Shown: piece by piece, positions 26,653 through 35,930 of the stretch
How positions within the stretch are numbered: the first letter of the stretch is position 1
Layout of the letters: each line of letters begins with the position of its first letter
Source of the DNA: Multivorans sp965262355
Lineage (GTDB): Bacteria; Acidobacteriota; Thermoanaerobaculia; Multivoradales; Multivoraceae
Assembly (NCBI GenBank): GCA_965262355.1
Contig: OZ253534.1
Coordinates: forward strand, 3,410,001-3,474,000
Reading direction: 5' to 3'
Length of the DNA: 64,000 nt
Notes under the pieces: model-generated
Database searches by the model: none
The model's input: the letters and a program-made list of their open reading frames with translations, nothing else
Told to the model about the DNA's origin: nothing
Translations under genes and position numbers: made by a program

Positions 26653-26760
26653 GGGGCCGAGCCTTGCTACTAGCTGCCGTGGGGCCTGCACTGGTAGGAA
26701 CGGGGCGAGCTAAGGGCGGTGCTGTCTACGAGGAGTTGCACGACTCGGAAGAGAGAATCT

Positions 26761-28401
26761 CTACCGCACCAGCACGTACAGCAGCACGAGAGCCCCGGCC
26801 AGCACGGCTCCCAGCAGCCGCGGATCCCGGACCCCCGTGATCTCCGACCGGGCCAGGAACGCAAGAGGTGAATCCCACGTCAGGCCGTCGATCTGCTCCG
26901 CCTTCGGCGGCGGCGTCGCCAGGCTGATGGCCACGTAGACGACGCTCAGGATGCAGAAGGACCACCACGCCTGCAGAAGGAACGGAATGCCCAGGCCGTG
27001 GACGGGATCGGAGACGTACTGGACGCCGCCGAGGAAGGCGAAGCCCATGTCGAACAGGAAGACGATGAAGCCGGCCAGGAAGCCGAAGAGAAGGGTGAAG
27101 GTGCCGGCCTGAGCCGTTCCGCGGCGCCAGAACACGCCCCAGACGAGGACGGTCGCGATGGGGGGCGCGATGAACTGCGCCGGCATCTTGTTGATGGCTT
27201 CGAAGATGGAGCCGAACGCGCCTCCCTGGGTGGACCAGGCGATGGCGACGGCCATGACGGCCACCGAGCTGATGCGCCCGATTCGCACTTGCGATGCTTC
27301 GGACAGGTTGGGCCGGAAGTGCTTGGCGATGTCGACGGCGACCAGGGTGCCGGTGCTGTTGACGGCGGCGGCGATGGTGCTCATGAGCGCCGCGAGCAGC
27401 GCCGCGGCCATGATCCCGATGAGCCCCGTCGGCAGCAGCTCGGTGATCAGCGTCGGCAGGGCGTCCTTCGGCTCGGCGATGATGTCCCGGAAGAGCACAT
27501 AGGCCAGCACGCCCGGCAGGACCATGAAGAACGGGGGCAGAATCTTGAGCAGGGAGGCGAAGAGCGCGCCGTGCTGCGCGTCCCGCAGGGTCCCTGCTCC
27601 CAGCACGCGTTGGACGATGGTCTGGTCAGTGCACCAGTACCACAGGCCGAGGATGGGAAAGCCCAGCAGGAAGCCGTACCAGACCGACCCGGGATCGAAT
27701 CCCTCTTCGCCCGGAACGTGGATCATGCTCAGTTGATTGGGCTTGGTCGCCTCGACGAGGTCGCCGTATGAGTGGATCCCCACCCCGGGCAGCCTGCTGA
27801 TGGCGATGGCGGTGATGATGACGGCGCCGGTCAGCAGAATGACGGTCTGGAGGGTCTCCGTGACCACGACCGCCCGCAAGCCGCCGACGGCCGTGTAGAT
27901 CACCGTGATGATCGAGATCGCGGCGATGGACGCCAGCGGCGGGATGCCAAAGAACTGCTCGAATACGGCGGCGCCGGCGTACAGGCTGATGCCGATGTGG
28001 ATGAGCATCGCCGACATGATGAACATGAAGGAAAGCGTGGTCCGGGCGGCGGGGCTGTAGCGCCGCTCCATGAACTCGGGCAGTGTCTTGATCCGGCTGC
28101 GGAAGTAGATGGGCACGAAGACGAGGCTGAGCAGGATGATCGTGAAGCACGCCATCCACTCGAAGTTCCCCACGGCCATGCCGATGCCGAATCCGCTCTC
28201 CGCGAGCCCGACCAGGTGGATCGTGGAGATGTTCGAAGCGAAGAGAGCGGCGCCCACCACGGGCCACTTCAGGTTGCGGCCGGCGAGGAAGTAGGACTCG
28301 CTGGTATGCCGCTTGATCCCCCGAACCGACCACAGGCCGACGAACAGGATGCCCAGCAGGTAGACGACGATGATCAGAAGATCGACGGGCGCGATGGTCA
28401 T
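26761..28401 (-). CDS. Sodium/solute symporter (SSS family, SGLT-like)
   Basis: A 546-residue inner-membrane transporter with about 14 hydrophobic segments. Recognisable blocks include YFLAGRNLKWPVVGAALFAS, the GGLRAVVVTETLQ segment, WYWCTDQTIVQRVLGA and AALLAALMSTIAAAVNSTGT. This is the sugar/inositol branch of the SSS family, importing a sugar or related solute with Na+. Its start faces the ATPase-nuclease remnant on the plus strand. No enzyme genes adjoin it to define the solute. Confidence 0.93.
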   Translation of the reverse strand: MTIAPVDLLIIVVYLLGILFVGLWSVRGIKRHTSESYFLAGRNLKWPVVGAALFASNISTIHLVGLAESGFGIGMAVGNFEWMACFTIILLSLVFVPIYFRSRIKTLPEFMERRYSPAARTTLSFMFIMSAMLIHIGISLYAGAAVFEQFFGIPPLASIAAISIITVIYTAVGGLRAVVVTETLQTVILLTGAVIITAIAISRLPGVGIHSYGDLVEATKPNQLSMIHVPGEEGFDPGSVWYGFLLGFPILGLWYWCTDQTIVQRVLGAGTLRDAQHGALFASLLKILPPFFMVLPGVLAYVLFRDIIAEPKDALPTLITELLPTGLIGIMAAALLAALMSTIAAAVNSTGTLVAVDIAKHFRPNLSEASQVRIGRISSVAVMAVAIAWSTQGGAFGSIFEAINKMPAQFIAPPIATVLVWGVFWRRGTAQAGTFTLLFGFLAGFIVFLFDMGFAFLGGVQYVSDPVHGLGIPFLLQAWWSFCILSVVYVAISLATPPPKAEQIDGLTWDSPLAFLARSEITGVRDPRLLGAVLAGALVLLYVLVR

Positions 28402-28478
28402 TGGGACGGGCTACAGTACACCTCAGCGTTCGGTCCGGTATGCGGCTCCGTCAACTTGGCATTCTGCCTCCATGCCGT

Positions 28479-29257
28479 GACCGGTCCATCACCGAAGATG
28501 ACTTCGTCGAGGCCCGGGAGCAGCTCATCGCCCGCCGAGAGACCCACCTCGATCAGCTTGCGGACAAGCTGCGGGAGGACCGCGTGCGGCGTGTCGTCGA
28601 GCCCCTGCTGAGCGGGGGCGACGAAAGCGATTCCTCTGCCAGGGACATCGAGTACGTACGCGATCTGGGGCTGATCGCCCGGGATGGTCCCCTGCGCATC
28701 GCCAATCCGATCTATGCCGAGGTAGTGCCGCGCGAGCTCACATGGGCGGCCCAGGAACTACTCGTGCAGGACACGGCCTGGTACGTCGATGCCGATGGCG
28801 GCCTGGACGTCGAGAAACTGCTCGGCGCCTTTCAGGACTTCTTCCGGGAGCATTCGGAGCACTGGCTGGGGCGCTTCGACTACGCGGAGGCCGGTCCGCA
28901 GCTTTTGCTCCAGGCGCTCCTGCAGCGCGTCGTCAACAGCGGGGGCCGCATCGAACGGGAGTACGGTCTCGGCAGGGGCCGGACCGACCTACTGATCGTT
29001 TGGCCGCGCGGCGGCGAGGAAGCGCCGCCCGGCGCCGCCGTGAGCCGTTCCGTGGTCGAATGCAAGATCCTTCACAAGAGCCTGGAAAGGACGATCGCGG
29101 ACGGGTTGAGCAGACGGTCGCCTACATGGACCGCTGCGCCGGCCAAGCCGGCCATCTGGTCGTCTTTGACCGCGGCGAGGGGAAGACCTGGAGCGAGAAG
29201 ATCTTCCGCCGCGAAGAACGCCAAGACGGTCGGGCCGTCACGGTGTGGGGGATGTGA
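28479..29257 (+). pseudogene. C-terminal remnant of an AAA ATPase with PD-(D/E)XK tail
   Basis: Coding resemblance starts abruptly at RSITEDDFVEAREQLIARRE and runs through THLDQLADKLREDRVRRVVE, a region that in the full-length family follows an AAA ATPase domain absent here. The tail GRGRTDLLIVWPRG with VVECKILHKSLER looks like a nuclease core (Asp, then Glu-x-Lys). After TIADG the frame slips at GGG (29103-29105); one extra G would continue it as VEQTVAYMDRCAGQAGHLVV to 29257. Both a 5' truncation and a frameshift are present. The gene begins right where the divergent symporter gene starts. Confidence 0.7.
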
Positions 29258-29431
29258 CTGCCGGCGCGGCTGCGCTTGGCGATGGGAGGATTCCGCTTTG
29301 AGAGGCCGCCGCTGCCGGCATCGATTCCACTATTCCCGAGCGCCGATCGTCACTTGATAGTGTTCAATCGTCCTTGAAGATCATGTGGTCGCAGTAGTCG
29401 CAGAAGTCGGGAGAGTTGAAGGAGAGAGATC

Positions 29432-30055
29432 ATGTCCGACAAGACACAGACCCACAAGAGCCTGATTCAGGAGATGACGGTTGGCGAGTTGCTGACTAGC
29501 CACGTCCAGATCGAAGACGCCCTGCGTGTGAGAGAGGTCCTTCGCAGCGCAAACAAGCCCTCCGGGGACTTCGCAGAGCACCTGTTCTGCACTGCCTTCA
29601 ACTGGACTCGGGCGTCCAACTCCCAACGTGGCTACGACGCGCGCGGGGAGGATGGGAGCCGCTACCAGATCAAGGGAAGACGTCTTGACCGGCACAGCAC
29701 ACCGTCCCGACAGCTTTCAGCTATCCGCAACCTCGCCGACAAGCCCTTCGACATCCTGGCCGCGGTTCTCTTCAGCCACTACTACGGCGTGCTAAGGGCA
29801 GCTCTCATTTCGTGGAGCGTCGTCAAGAGAAAAGCGCGTTACCAAGCCCACACCAACAGTCACATTCTGGTCCTCCGAGACGACATCTGGGAGATCGAGG
29901 GAGTCGCCGACGTCACCGGTGAGATCAAGCGATGCCTTGATCCCGGCTACGTCGCGCAGAAGAAGGCCGAGTCCGCGTTCCAACAGCTGGTTGCAAGACT
30001 GGGCGAGGACGAGGCGAGAAGGGCGATGACCGCTCACGCCGAAAGGAACCGTTAG
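29432..30055 (+). CDS. DUF6998-like protein, restriction-nuclease-like core
   Basis: A 207-residue protein. The segment GYDARGEDGSRYQIKGRR (Asp69, Gln79-Ile-Lys81) has the D-(Q/E)xK form of a restriction-like nuclease and resembles DUF6998 proteins, which often sit in defence regions. KPSGDFAEHLFCTAF precedes it as the usual helical lead-in. GAAGGAGAG lies close before the ATG. It stands alone between the ATPase remnant and secreted-protein genes; target and activity unknown. Confidence 0.65.
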   Translation: MSDKTQTHKSLIQEMTVGELLTSHVQIEDALRVREVLRSANKPSGDFAEHLFCTAFNWTRASNSQRGYDARGEDGSRYQIKGRRLDRHSTPSRQLSAIRNLADKPFDILAAVLFSHYYGVLRAALISWSVVKRKARYQAHTNSHILVLRDDIWEIEGVADVTGEIKRCLDPGYVAQKKAESAFQQLVARLGEDEARRAMTAHAERNR

Positions 30056-30111
30056 ATTGGGCGGGCTTCCGCAAGAGGACTCTCCCTAGCGTGGAGCATC
30101 GACCAGACGGT

Positions 30112-30430
30112 TTACCAACGGCTCAGAACTCTCGAACGCAGCGCGCTGAGTACCCGCCGCAGAGCGCGCGGCGCCGCATCGACCACGTCCCGCACCGTTG
30201 CCAGCGGCACCTCGACCACTCCCAGACTGCATCCCTTGGGAAACGCGCCGACCCGCTTCCTAGGTGGATACACGCCACCGCCCGACTGCGGGCAAGTCCA
30301 GCGTCAGGTGATTGCCGCTGAGCCCTTCCTGAACTACGGGCCCGAACTCGACGCCACAAGGGTCCGTCGCCTGTGTCGGAGCGACGGCAAACGCCAAACC
30401 GACCACAACGGCGCCCGCCGCTCGTTCCAT
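30112..30430 (-). pseudogene. Small secreted protein, frameshifted
   Basis: An ATG opens a signal peptide (MERAAGAVVVGLAFAVAPTQ then AT) and a short mature part up to LTLDLP, after which the frame stops. The adjacent frame continues as QSGGGVYPPRKRVGAFPKG and ends VVEVPLATVRDVVDAAPRAL to a stop at 30112. Removing one base at the GGG run 30290-30292 joins the two into about 105 residues. It follows the secreted-protein gene at 30453-31334 by 22 bases on the same strand, so they probably share an mRNA. Family unknown. Confidence 0.5.
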
Positions 30431-30452
30431 GGGCCTCGGACTCTCTAAGTAG

Positions 30453-31334
30453 TCAGGGTAGACAGTGGGGGAAGTGCTTCTCTACAACTTCTCGGTCGCG
30501 GTCGGTAACGGGCCAGTTGAACGCTGCGTTGTCTTCGTGCTCTGCAGACCGCACGTACACGCCAAAGGTCTGTCTACTCGACATGACCATGTCGGCAGTC
30601 GGCTTGGTGGCGTTCCGACCTTGCTCCTTGACGCTCGCTCCGTCGACCCGGACCTCCAGAATCTGATCTTCACGGTCGAGGCCACCGTCCCAATAGGCCC
30701 AGAAATCGAAATCTGCTTCTGGCCCACTGCCTTCTTGACCAACCATCAATGTCACGGAGCAGTCTCTTCCCAGCGATAGGCGCCCGAACAGATCCCCCTG
30801 GTCACTACGCAACGCAGGAACGAAGGGCGATGTGATGTCGTCAAAGAACGGCACTTTCTCGCCCCAGTCGTTCTCACCGGATTCAAACGTCCACCCTGTG
30901 GCTTCTTCAGCCTGACTCACCGGCCACGGGTAACCGTTGGATCCTGCGATCTCCATGGCCTCCGTCTTCAGTTCAGCCGTTGCCGAGAAAGAGCACGGGC
31001 GCGCAGGTGGCGCAGTATCGCGAGTGAAGTAGACCCTCTGCACGATGCGGTAGCCGGCACCTCCGACGTTCCCCGCAACATAGTGTGAGTAGCCTGCCGC
31101 CTGACAGGCACTCGCAGCACGAGCAGCGAGGAGTCGTAGTCGCCCCTTTCTGCCGTGAAGGGCCGTGGCAAACACCTGAATGTCGCACTCGTTCGGCGCA
31201 AAGCACTCCAGCCATTTGGGCGTGGTCTTGGCTTGGCTGTGCCCCTCTACAGGGAGTATGAACGTCAGCGCTAGCGCCGTGAACATGCAGGACTTCATCT
31301 GCAACCTACAGGGCGTTCGGATGAGTCTGGTCAT
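30453..31334 (-). CDS. Secreted protein of unknown function
   Basis: A 293-residue exported protein. The hydrophobic signal segment MFTALALTFILPVEGHS starts at about residue 17. The mature part is Cys-containing and beta-rich (ECFAPNECDIQVFA, GYRIVQRVYFTRD, CSVTLMVGQEGSG). I do not recognise the family. The ATG at 31334 has GAGGAA 9 bases upstream and is preferred to the Met at 31298, which has a weaker site. Base composition is less GC-rich than the neighbouring DUF1501/DUF1549 genes. Confidence 0.7.
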   Translation of the reverse strand: MTRLIRTPCRLQMKSCMFTALALTFILPVEGHSQAKTTPKWLECFAPNECDIQVFATALHGRKGRLRLLAARAASACQAAGYSHYVAGNVGGAGYRIVQRVYFTRDTAPPARPCSFSATAELKTEAMEIAGSNGYPWPVSQAEEATGWTFESGENDWGEKVPFFDDITSPFVPALRSDQGDLFGRLSLGRDCSVTLMVGQEGSGPEADFDFWAYWDGGLDREDQILEVRVDGASVKEQGRNATKPTADMVMSSRQTFGVYVRSAEHEDNAAFNWPVTDRDREVVEKHFPHCLP

Positions 31335-31373
31335 TCGGTGACTTCCTCGTAAGGGACCACTATAGCCGTCTCT

Positions 31374-32801
31374 CTATGCGATGATGCCGTCGACGATCAG
31401 GCCCTCGACGTCCGTCAATCGGAAATCGCGCCCCTGGGAACGGTACGTGAGCCGCTCGTGATCGAGACCCAGGAGATGCAGGATCGTGGCGTGGAGATCG
31501 TGGATGTGGACCTTGTCCTCGATCGCGTAGTAGCCGTAGTCGTCGGTGCGGCCGTGGCTGTGGCCGGGCTTCACGCCGCCGCCGGCCATGAACATGGTGT
31601 AGCCGTGGGGGTTGTGGTCGCGGCCGTTGCGGGCCCCGGCCTCGGCGCCGGGAGTGCGCCCGAACTCGCCGCCCCAGAGAACCAGGGTCTCCTCCAGCAG
31701 TCCGCGTGACTTGAGGTCCTTGATCAGGCCCGCCACCGGCCGGTCGACCTCGGCGCAGCTCTGCGGCAGGCCCGTGATCAGGCCCGAGTGGTGGTCCCAC
31801 TTCGTGTCCGGACCGTGGGTGGCCTGCACGAAGCGTACGCCCGACTCCGAGAAGCGCCGCGCGAGGAGACAGCGGAGCCCGAAGTTCCGGGTCACCGGGT
31901 CGTCGAGTCCGTAGAGCCGCCGCGTCGTCTCGGACTCGCCCTCGATGCTCATCAGCTCGGGCGCCTCGGTCTGCATGCGGAAGGCCAGCTCGAAGGACTC
32001 GATGCGGCCCTCGAGCGCCTGGTCGGGTCCGGTCTCCTCGAGCTGTCGGCGCTGCCAGCGCTGCAGCAGATCGAGCTCGCTGCGCTGCACCGCGGGCGAC
32101 ACCGACTCGTTGTCGAGGAAGTCGATCGTCGCCTCCTCGGTCTTCATCCGGGCCGCGCCTATCGCCGTGCCGTTGTAGGCGGCGGGCAGGAAGGCCGACG
32201 AGTAGTTCTGCACGCCGCCGTGCTGGTACGAGGGGCAGATGGTCATGAATCCGGGCAGGTTCTCGTTCTCGGTGCCCAGTCCGTAGGCGACCCACGAGCC
32301 CATCGACGGACGCACGAAGCGGTCGCTGCCGGTGTTCATGGCCAGGATGGCGCCGCCGTGGGCGGCGTTGGTGCCCCACATCGAGCGAATGAAGCACAGC
32401 TCGTCGACCACCGAGGCGATGTTGGGCAGCAGCTCGCTCACCCAGGCGCCGGACTGGCCGTGCTGCTTGAACTCCCAGGGGCTCTTGAACAGGTTGCCGG
32501 TCTCGTTGAACTGCACGCGGGGCTTGGCGAAGGGCAGCGGTTTGTTGTCGTCGCGCACCAGCAGCGGCTTGTACTCGAAGAGGTCGTGCTGGGATGGCCC
32601 GCCGTGCATGTGCAGGAAGATGATCCGCTTGGCCTTCGGGGCGAAGTGCGGTGCGCGGGGCGCCAGCGGGTTCGTCGACGTTGCGGCCAGGAGGTCGCGT
32701 TGAAGCAGCGAAGAGAGCGCCAGACCGCCGAAGCCGCAGCCGCAGGTCTTGAGCATCTGGCGACGGGTGAGAGGCGGCGGCTGGTGGTGAGGGAAACGCA
32801 T
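31374..32801 (-). CDS. DUF1501 protein (sulfatase-superfamily-like, Tat-exported)
   Basis: A 475-residue DUF1501 protein with a twin-arginine-type N-terminus (LTRRQMLKTCGCGFGGLALS). Core blocks are RIIFLHMHGGPSQHDLFEYK, SGAWVSELLPNIASVVDELC, VRFVQATHG and LWGGEFGRTP. The family belongs to the alkaline phosphatase/sulfatase-like superfamily, is almost always paired with DUF1549/DUF1553 proteins as here (12 bases apart), and is thought to serve polysaccharide or sulfated-substrate degradation; the reaction is not established. Second gene of a two-gene operon. Confidence 0.92.
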   Translation of the reverse strand: MRFPHHQPPPLTRRQMLKTCGCGFGGLALSSLLQRDLLAATSTNPLAPRAPHFAPKAKRIIFLHMHGGPSQHDLFEYKPLLVRDDNKPLPFAKPRVQFNETGNLFKSPWEFKQHGQSGAWVSELLPNIASVVDELCFIRSMWGTNAAHGGAILAMNTGSDRFVRPSMGSWVAYGLGTENENLPGFMTICPSYQHGGVQNYSSAFLPAAYNGTAIGAARMKTEEATIDFLDNESVSPAVQRSELDLLQRWQRRQLEETGPDQALEGRIESFELAFRMQTEAPELMSIEGESETTRRLYGLDDPVTRNFGLRCLLARRFSESGVRFVQATHGPDTKWDHHSGLITGLPQSCAEVDRPVAGLIKDLKSRGLLEETLVLWGGEFGRTPGAEAGARNGRDHNPHGYTMFMAGGGVKPGHSHGRTDDYGYYAIEDKVHIHDLHATILHLLGLDHERLTYRSQGRDFRLTDVEGLIVDGIIA

Positions 32802-32813
32802 CGTCTCTTGGTC

Positions 32814-35798
32814 CTAACTGATGTAGATGAACTCGCTCGCCGACAGGATGACGTGGCAGAGCCGTGTCCAGGCGTAGATCTCGGCTTCGTCTTCCAGCGC
32901 CTTGCTGCGCATCTCGTCGAGGAAGGAGAGGCTGTCGGCGACATCGGCGGTGCTGGCGGGCCGCCCGTAGGCGCGGAGGAAGGCGGTATCGATGCGTTCG
33001 CTGGCGCTCGCGTCTTCGATCTCCAGGAGCCGCTCGGCGAAGCCGCGTGCCGCCTCCTCCACGAGCGGGCTGTTCATCATCACGAGCGCCTGCCGCGGCA
33101 CCACCGTCGCGGATCGATTGCCGACCGAGTCGCTGGCGTCGCCGAAATCGAAGCCGGCGAAGATCCTGTAGATGGCGGTGCGCACCACCGGCATGTAGAT
33201 GGAACGCCGTGGGGCGACATAGACGTCGGTGTTGCCGGAGTTGCCGCTTTCGCCGAAGACGTATCCCTTGGGGTCGTACTCCTCCACCCGTCCGCCCATC
33301 GTCAGATCGAGGCGGCCGGCGACCTGCAGCAGGGCGTCGCGAATCGGCTCGATCTCGAGCCGTCGCCGGTTCATGCGCCAGAGGAGGAGGTTCTCCTCGT
33401 CGACGGCGGCGTTGCCGGCGTCGTAGTCGGTCGACAACTGGTAGGTGCTCGACAGCATGATGTCCCGGTGCAGGTTCTTGAGCGACCACCCGCCTTCGAC
33501 GAAGCGGCGCGCCAGCCAGTCGAGGAGTTGGGGATGGGTGGGAGCGCTGCCGATGGCGCCGAAGTTGCTCGGCGTCGCGACGATGCCGCGGCCGAAGTGC
33601 CAGCGCCAGACGCGGTTGACGATGACTCGCGCGGTCAGCGGGTGCTCGGGGTGGGTGATCCAGCGCGCCAACTCGAGGCGGCCGCTGGCGTCGGCGGCCA
33701 CCGGCGGTGGCGGCGCCAGGTGGTCCGTGACCTTCAGGAAGCCGCGCGGCTCGGGTTCCTCGGCGAGGTTCAGGTGGCTGCCGCGAATGTGCACCGGCAG
33801 GTCCACGATCTCCGCTTCGTCCACCGCCATGGCGTACGGCGGTTCGGGCGGGGAGGCTTCTTTCAACCGTTCGGCGTCGGCGCGCAGCTCGGCGAGCCGC
33901 TCCAGCGCCTCCGGCGGGTAGAGCTTCTCTTCCTCGTCCTGGTCGAGGCAGAGAATGCAGAAGTAGCCGCCGTAAACCAGCCATCGCAACTCCTCCTGCT
34001 CGCGCGGCAGCATGAAGTCCGAGGGCGCAAGGTCGTCCTCGTCCTTGAGCCCGAGTCGCATGAGGTGCTCTTCCCAGGCGATCTCGATTGTCGCGAAGAG
34101 GCTTCCGTAGCGCCAGGCGACCTCCTCCAGCGTCTTCGGCGCCGGCCCGCGGACGAGGCCCCGGGTCAGGGGCGCGGTCAGCACCTTCTCCGAGGCGATC
34201 ATCGCCCGTAACTCTTCGGTCACCTGCTCGTAACGATCGGATGAGGCGGCGGCGAAGGCGTTCCAGATCACGAAGACGGCGCTTGGGCTCGGGGCATCCC
34301 CCTCGACCGGCGGGCCCTCCCGGTACCGGTAGAAGGCCCTGACCCAGAGCTCGACTACCGGTGCTTCCAGCCCCCGGTCCCCGGCGACCCGGGCGATCAT
34401 CTGCTGGGCCGCCTGCTGCTTCGCCTCGTCGTCGCTCCAGCTCGGGTAGGCCTCCTCGGCGGCCAGCAGATACCGGGCGATAGCAGCGCGGCGCGGGCGG
34501 CGCAGGGCGTCGTTGTGCTCGCTGACCACCTCGTCGACCTTCTCTTGCGCTTCGGCCACGAGCTTCTGCGCCGCCTCGTACCGGGCGATCGCTTCTTCCG
34601 GGGCGAGGGGCCTCTCCAGCCAGCGCATGCTGCCGGCGTCGCTCATCGTCTCGGTAGAGCGCAGGACACCGGCCAGGGCGTAGTAGTCGGCCGTGGGGAT
34701 GGGGTCGAACTTGTGGTCGTGGCAGCGGGCGCAGCCGATCGGCAGGCCCAGAAAGGCGCGGCCCACCGTGTTGACCTGCTCGTCGACGATGTCGATGAGC
34801 ATCTTGTCGACGTCCTGCTCGGCGAGCACCTTGGGACCGAGCATCAGAAAGCCGGTGGCGGTGATCTGCTCGAAGCGCTGGGCGTCCGTCTCGGCCGTCA
34901 TCAGGTCGCCGGCGATCTGTTCGTGGACGAACCGGTCGAAGGGCTTGTCGCGATTGAAGGAGTCGACCACGTAGTCGCGGTAGCGGAACGCGTTGCGGAA
35001 GGCGATGTTCTCGTCGAGGCCGTTCGAGTCGGCATAGCGGGCGATGTCGAGCCAATGGCGGCCCCAACGCTCACCGTAGTGCGGCGATGCGAGGAGCCGG
35101 TCGACGACCCTGGCGAAGGCGCCGGGGCCCCGGTCGGCGAGGAAGTCGGCGATCTCGGCTTCCGACGGGGCCAAGCCGATGAGATCGAAGGTGGCGCGGC
35201 GGAGCAGGGTGCGTTTGTCGGCCGCGGCCACTGGCTCAAGGCCCTTCCCTTCGAGTCGCGCCAGGATGAAGCGGTCGATCGGCCGGCTGATCCACGCCTC
35301 GTTCTCGACCTCGGGCGGTGCGGGATCTGCGATCCGGCGGTAGGCCCAATGCTCGCGGCCGGCGGTGTAGTCGAACGACTCGGCTGGCCGGCTCGCTGCG
35401 GTCACCGTCCGCTCGCCGCCGGTCCGTGGGTCGGGAGCGCCCCGGCGGATCCACAGCTCGAAGTCGGCGATCACCGGTTCCGGCAGCTTGCCGTCCGGCG
35501 GCATCTGGGTGAGACGCTCATAGTGGAGCGCCTCGATGAGCAGGCTGTCCTCGGGCGATCCCGGAACGATCACCGCGCCGCTGTCGCCGCCGGCGCGCAG
35601 CCCCTCGGCATCGAGCAGAACCAGCCCGCCGCGGATCTTCTTCGGATCGCCGCCGTGACACTCGTAGCAGCGCTCGGCCAGGACCGGCCTGATCTTCGAC
35701 TCGAAGAACTCTAGATCGGCGGGGTCGGTCTCGGCGGCGCCGGCGACCGTGCCGACTGCCGCCAGCCAGGCGAAGGCAAAGGGCGCAGGACGAATCAT
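32814..35798 (-). CDS. PSCyt1/DUF1549/DUF1553 secreted cytochrome
   Basis: A 994-residue exported protein with a signal peptide (about 1-21), a planctomycete-type cytochrome c domain with CYECH (44-48) and QMPPDGKLP, DUF1549 (from about 165, starting WISRPIDRFILARLEGKGLE with RWGRHWLDIARYADSNG), and DUF1553 (last 270 residues, HPLTARVIVNRVWRWHFG and RRRLEIEPIRDALL). Found mainly in Planctomycetes, Verrucomicrobia and Acidobacteria next to DUF1501 genes; probably an electron-accepting partner in polymer breakdown. Heads the operon with the DUF1501 gene. Several very long antisense frames over this gene are GC artefacts. Confidence 0.94.
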   Translation of the reverse strand: MIRPAPFAFAWLAAVGTVAGAAETDPADLEFFESKIRPVLAERCYECHGGDPKKIRGGLVLLDAEGLRAGGDSGAVIVPGSPEDSLLIEALHYERLTQMPPDGKLPEPVIADFELWIRRGAPDPRTGGERTVTAASRPAESFDYTAGREHWAYRRIADPAPPEVENEAWISRPIDRFILARLEGKGLEPVAAADKRTLLRRATFDLIGLAPSEAEIADFLADRGPGAFARVVDRLLASPHYGERWGRHWLDIARYADSNGLDENIAFRNAFRYRDYVVDSFNRDKPFDRFVHEQIAGDLMTAETDAQRFEQITATGFLMLGPKVLAEQDVDKMLIDIVDEQVNTVGRAFLGLPIGCARCHDHKFDPIPTADYYALAGVLRSTETMSDAGSMRWLERPLAPEEAIARYEAAQKLVAEAQEKVDEVVSEHNDALRRPRRAAIARYLLAAEEAYPSWSDDEAKQQAAQQMIARVAGDRGLEAPVVELWVRAFYRYREGPPVEGDAPSPSAVFVIWNAFAAASSDRYEQVTEELRAMIASEKVLTAPLTRGLVRGPAPKTLEEVAWRYGSLFATIEIAWEEHLMRLGLKDEDDLAPSDFMLPREQEELRWLVYGGYFCILCLDQDEEEKLYPPEALERLAELRADAERLKEASPPEPPYAMAVDEAEIVDLPVHIRGSHLNLAEEPEPRGFLKVTDHLAPPPPVAADASGRLELARWITHPEHPLTARVIVNRVWRWHFGRGIVATPSNFGAIGSAPTHPQLLDWLARRFVEGGWSLKNLHRDIMLSSTYQLSTDYDAGNAAVDEENLLLWRMNRRRLEIEPIRDALLQVAGRLDLTMGGRVEEYDPKGYVFGESGNSGNTDVYVAPRRSIYMPVVRTAIYRIFAGFDFGDASDSVGNRSATVVPRQALVMMNSPLVEEAARGFAERLLEIEDASASERIDTAFLRAYGRPASTADVADSLSFLDEMRSKALEDEAEIYAWTRLCHVILSASEFIYIS

Positions 35799-35930
35799 GG
35801 CATTTGGGAAGCTGCTGAGTGGGCTGAACAGCGCAGGCTATCCGATCGCGTTCCGGCGACAGGTGGAGGGATTGGGCTGCAGTAAACTCGTCGGACGCTC
35901 GGTGCCAGACCACAGTGAGAGGGATGTAGC

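Noticed and set aside
26998..27771. Plus-strand frames antisense to the sodium/solute symporter
   Set aside because: Gly/Asp/Arg-rich shadow translation with no domain.
31360..35067. Very long minus-strand open frame (over 1200 codons) and an 800-codon plus-strand frame at 31788-34211 across the DUF1501/DUF1549 genes
   Set aside because: Arg- and Pro-rich composition of GC-driven shadow frames; the DUF1549/DUF1553 and DUF1501 genes fully explain the region.
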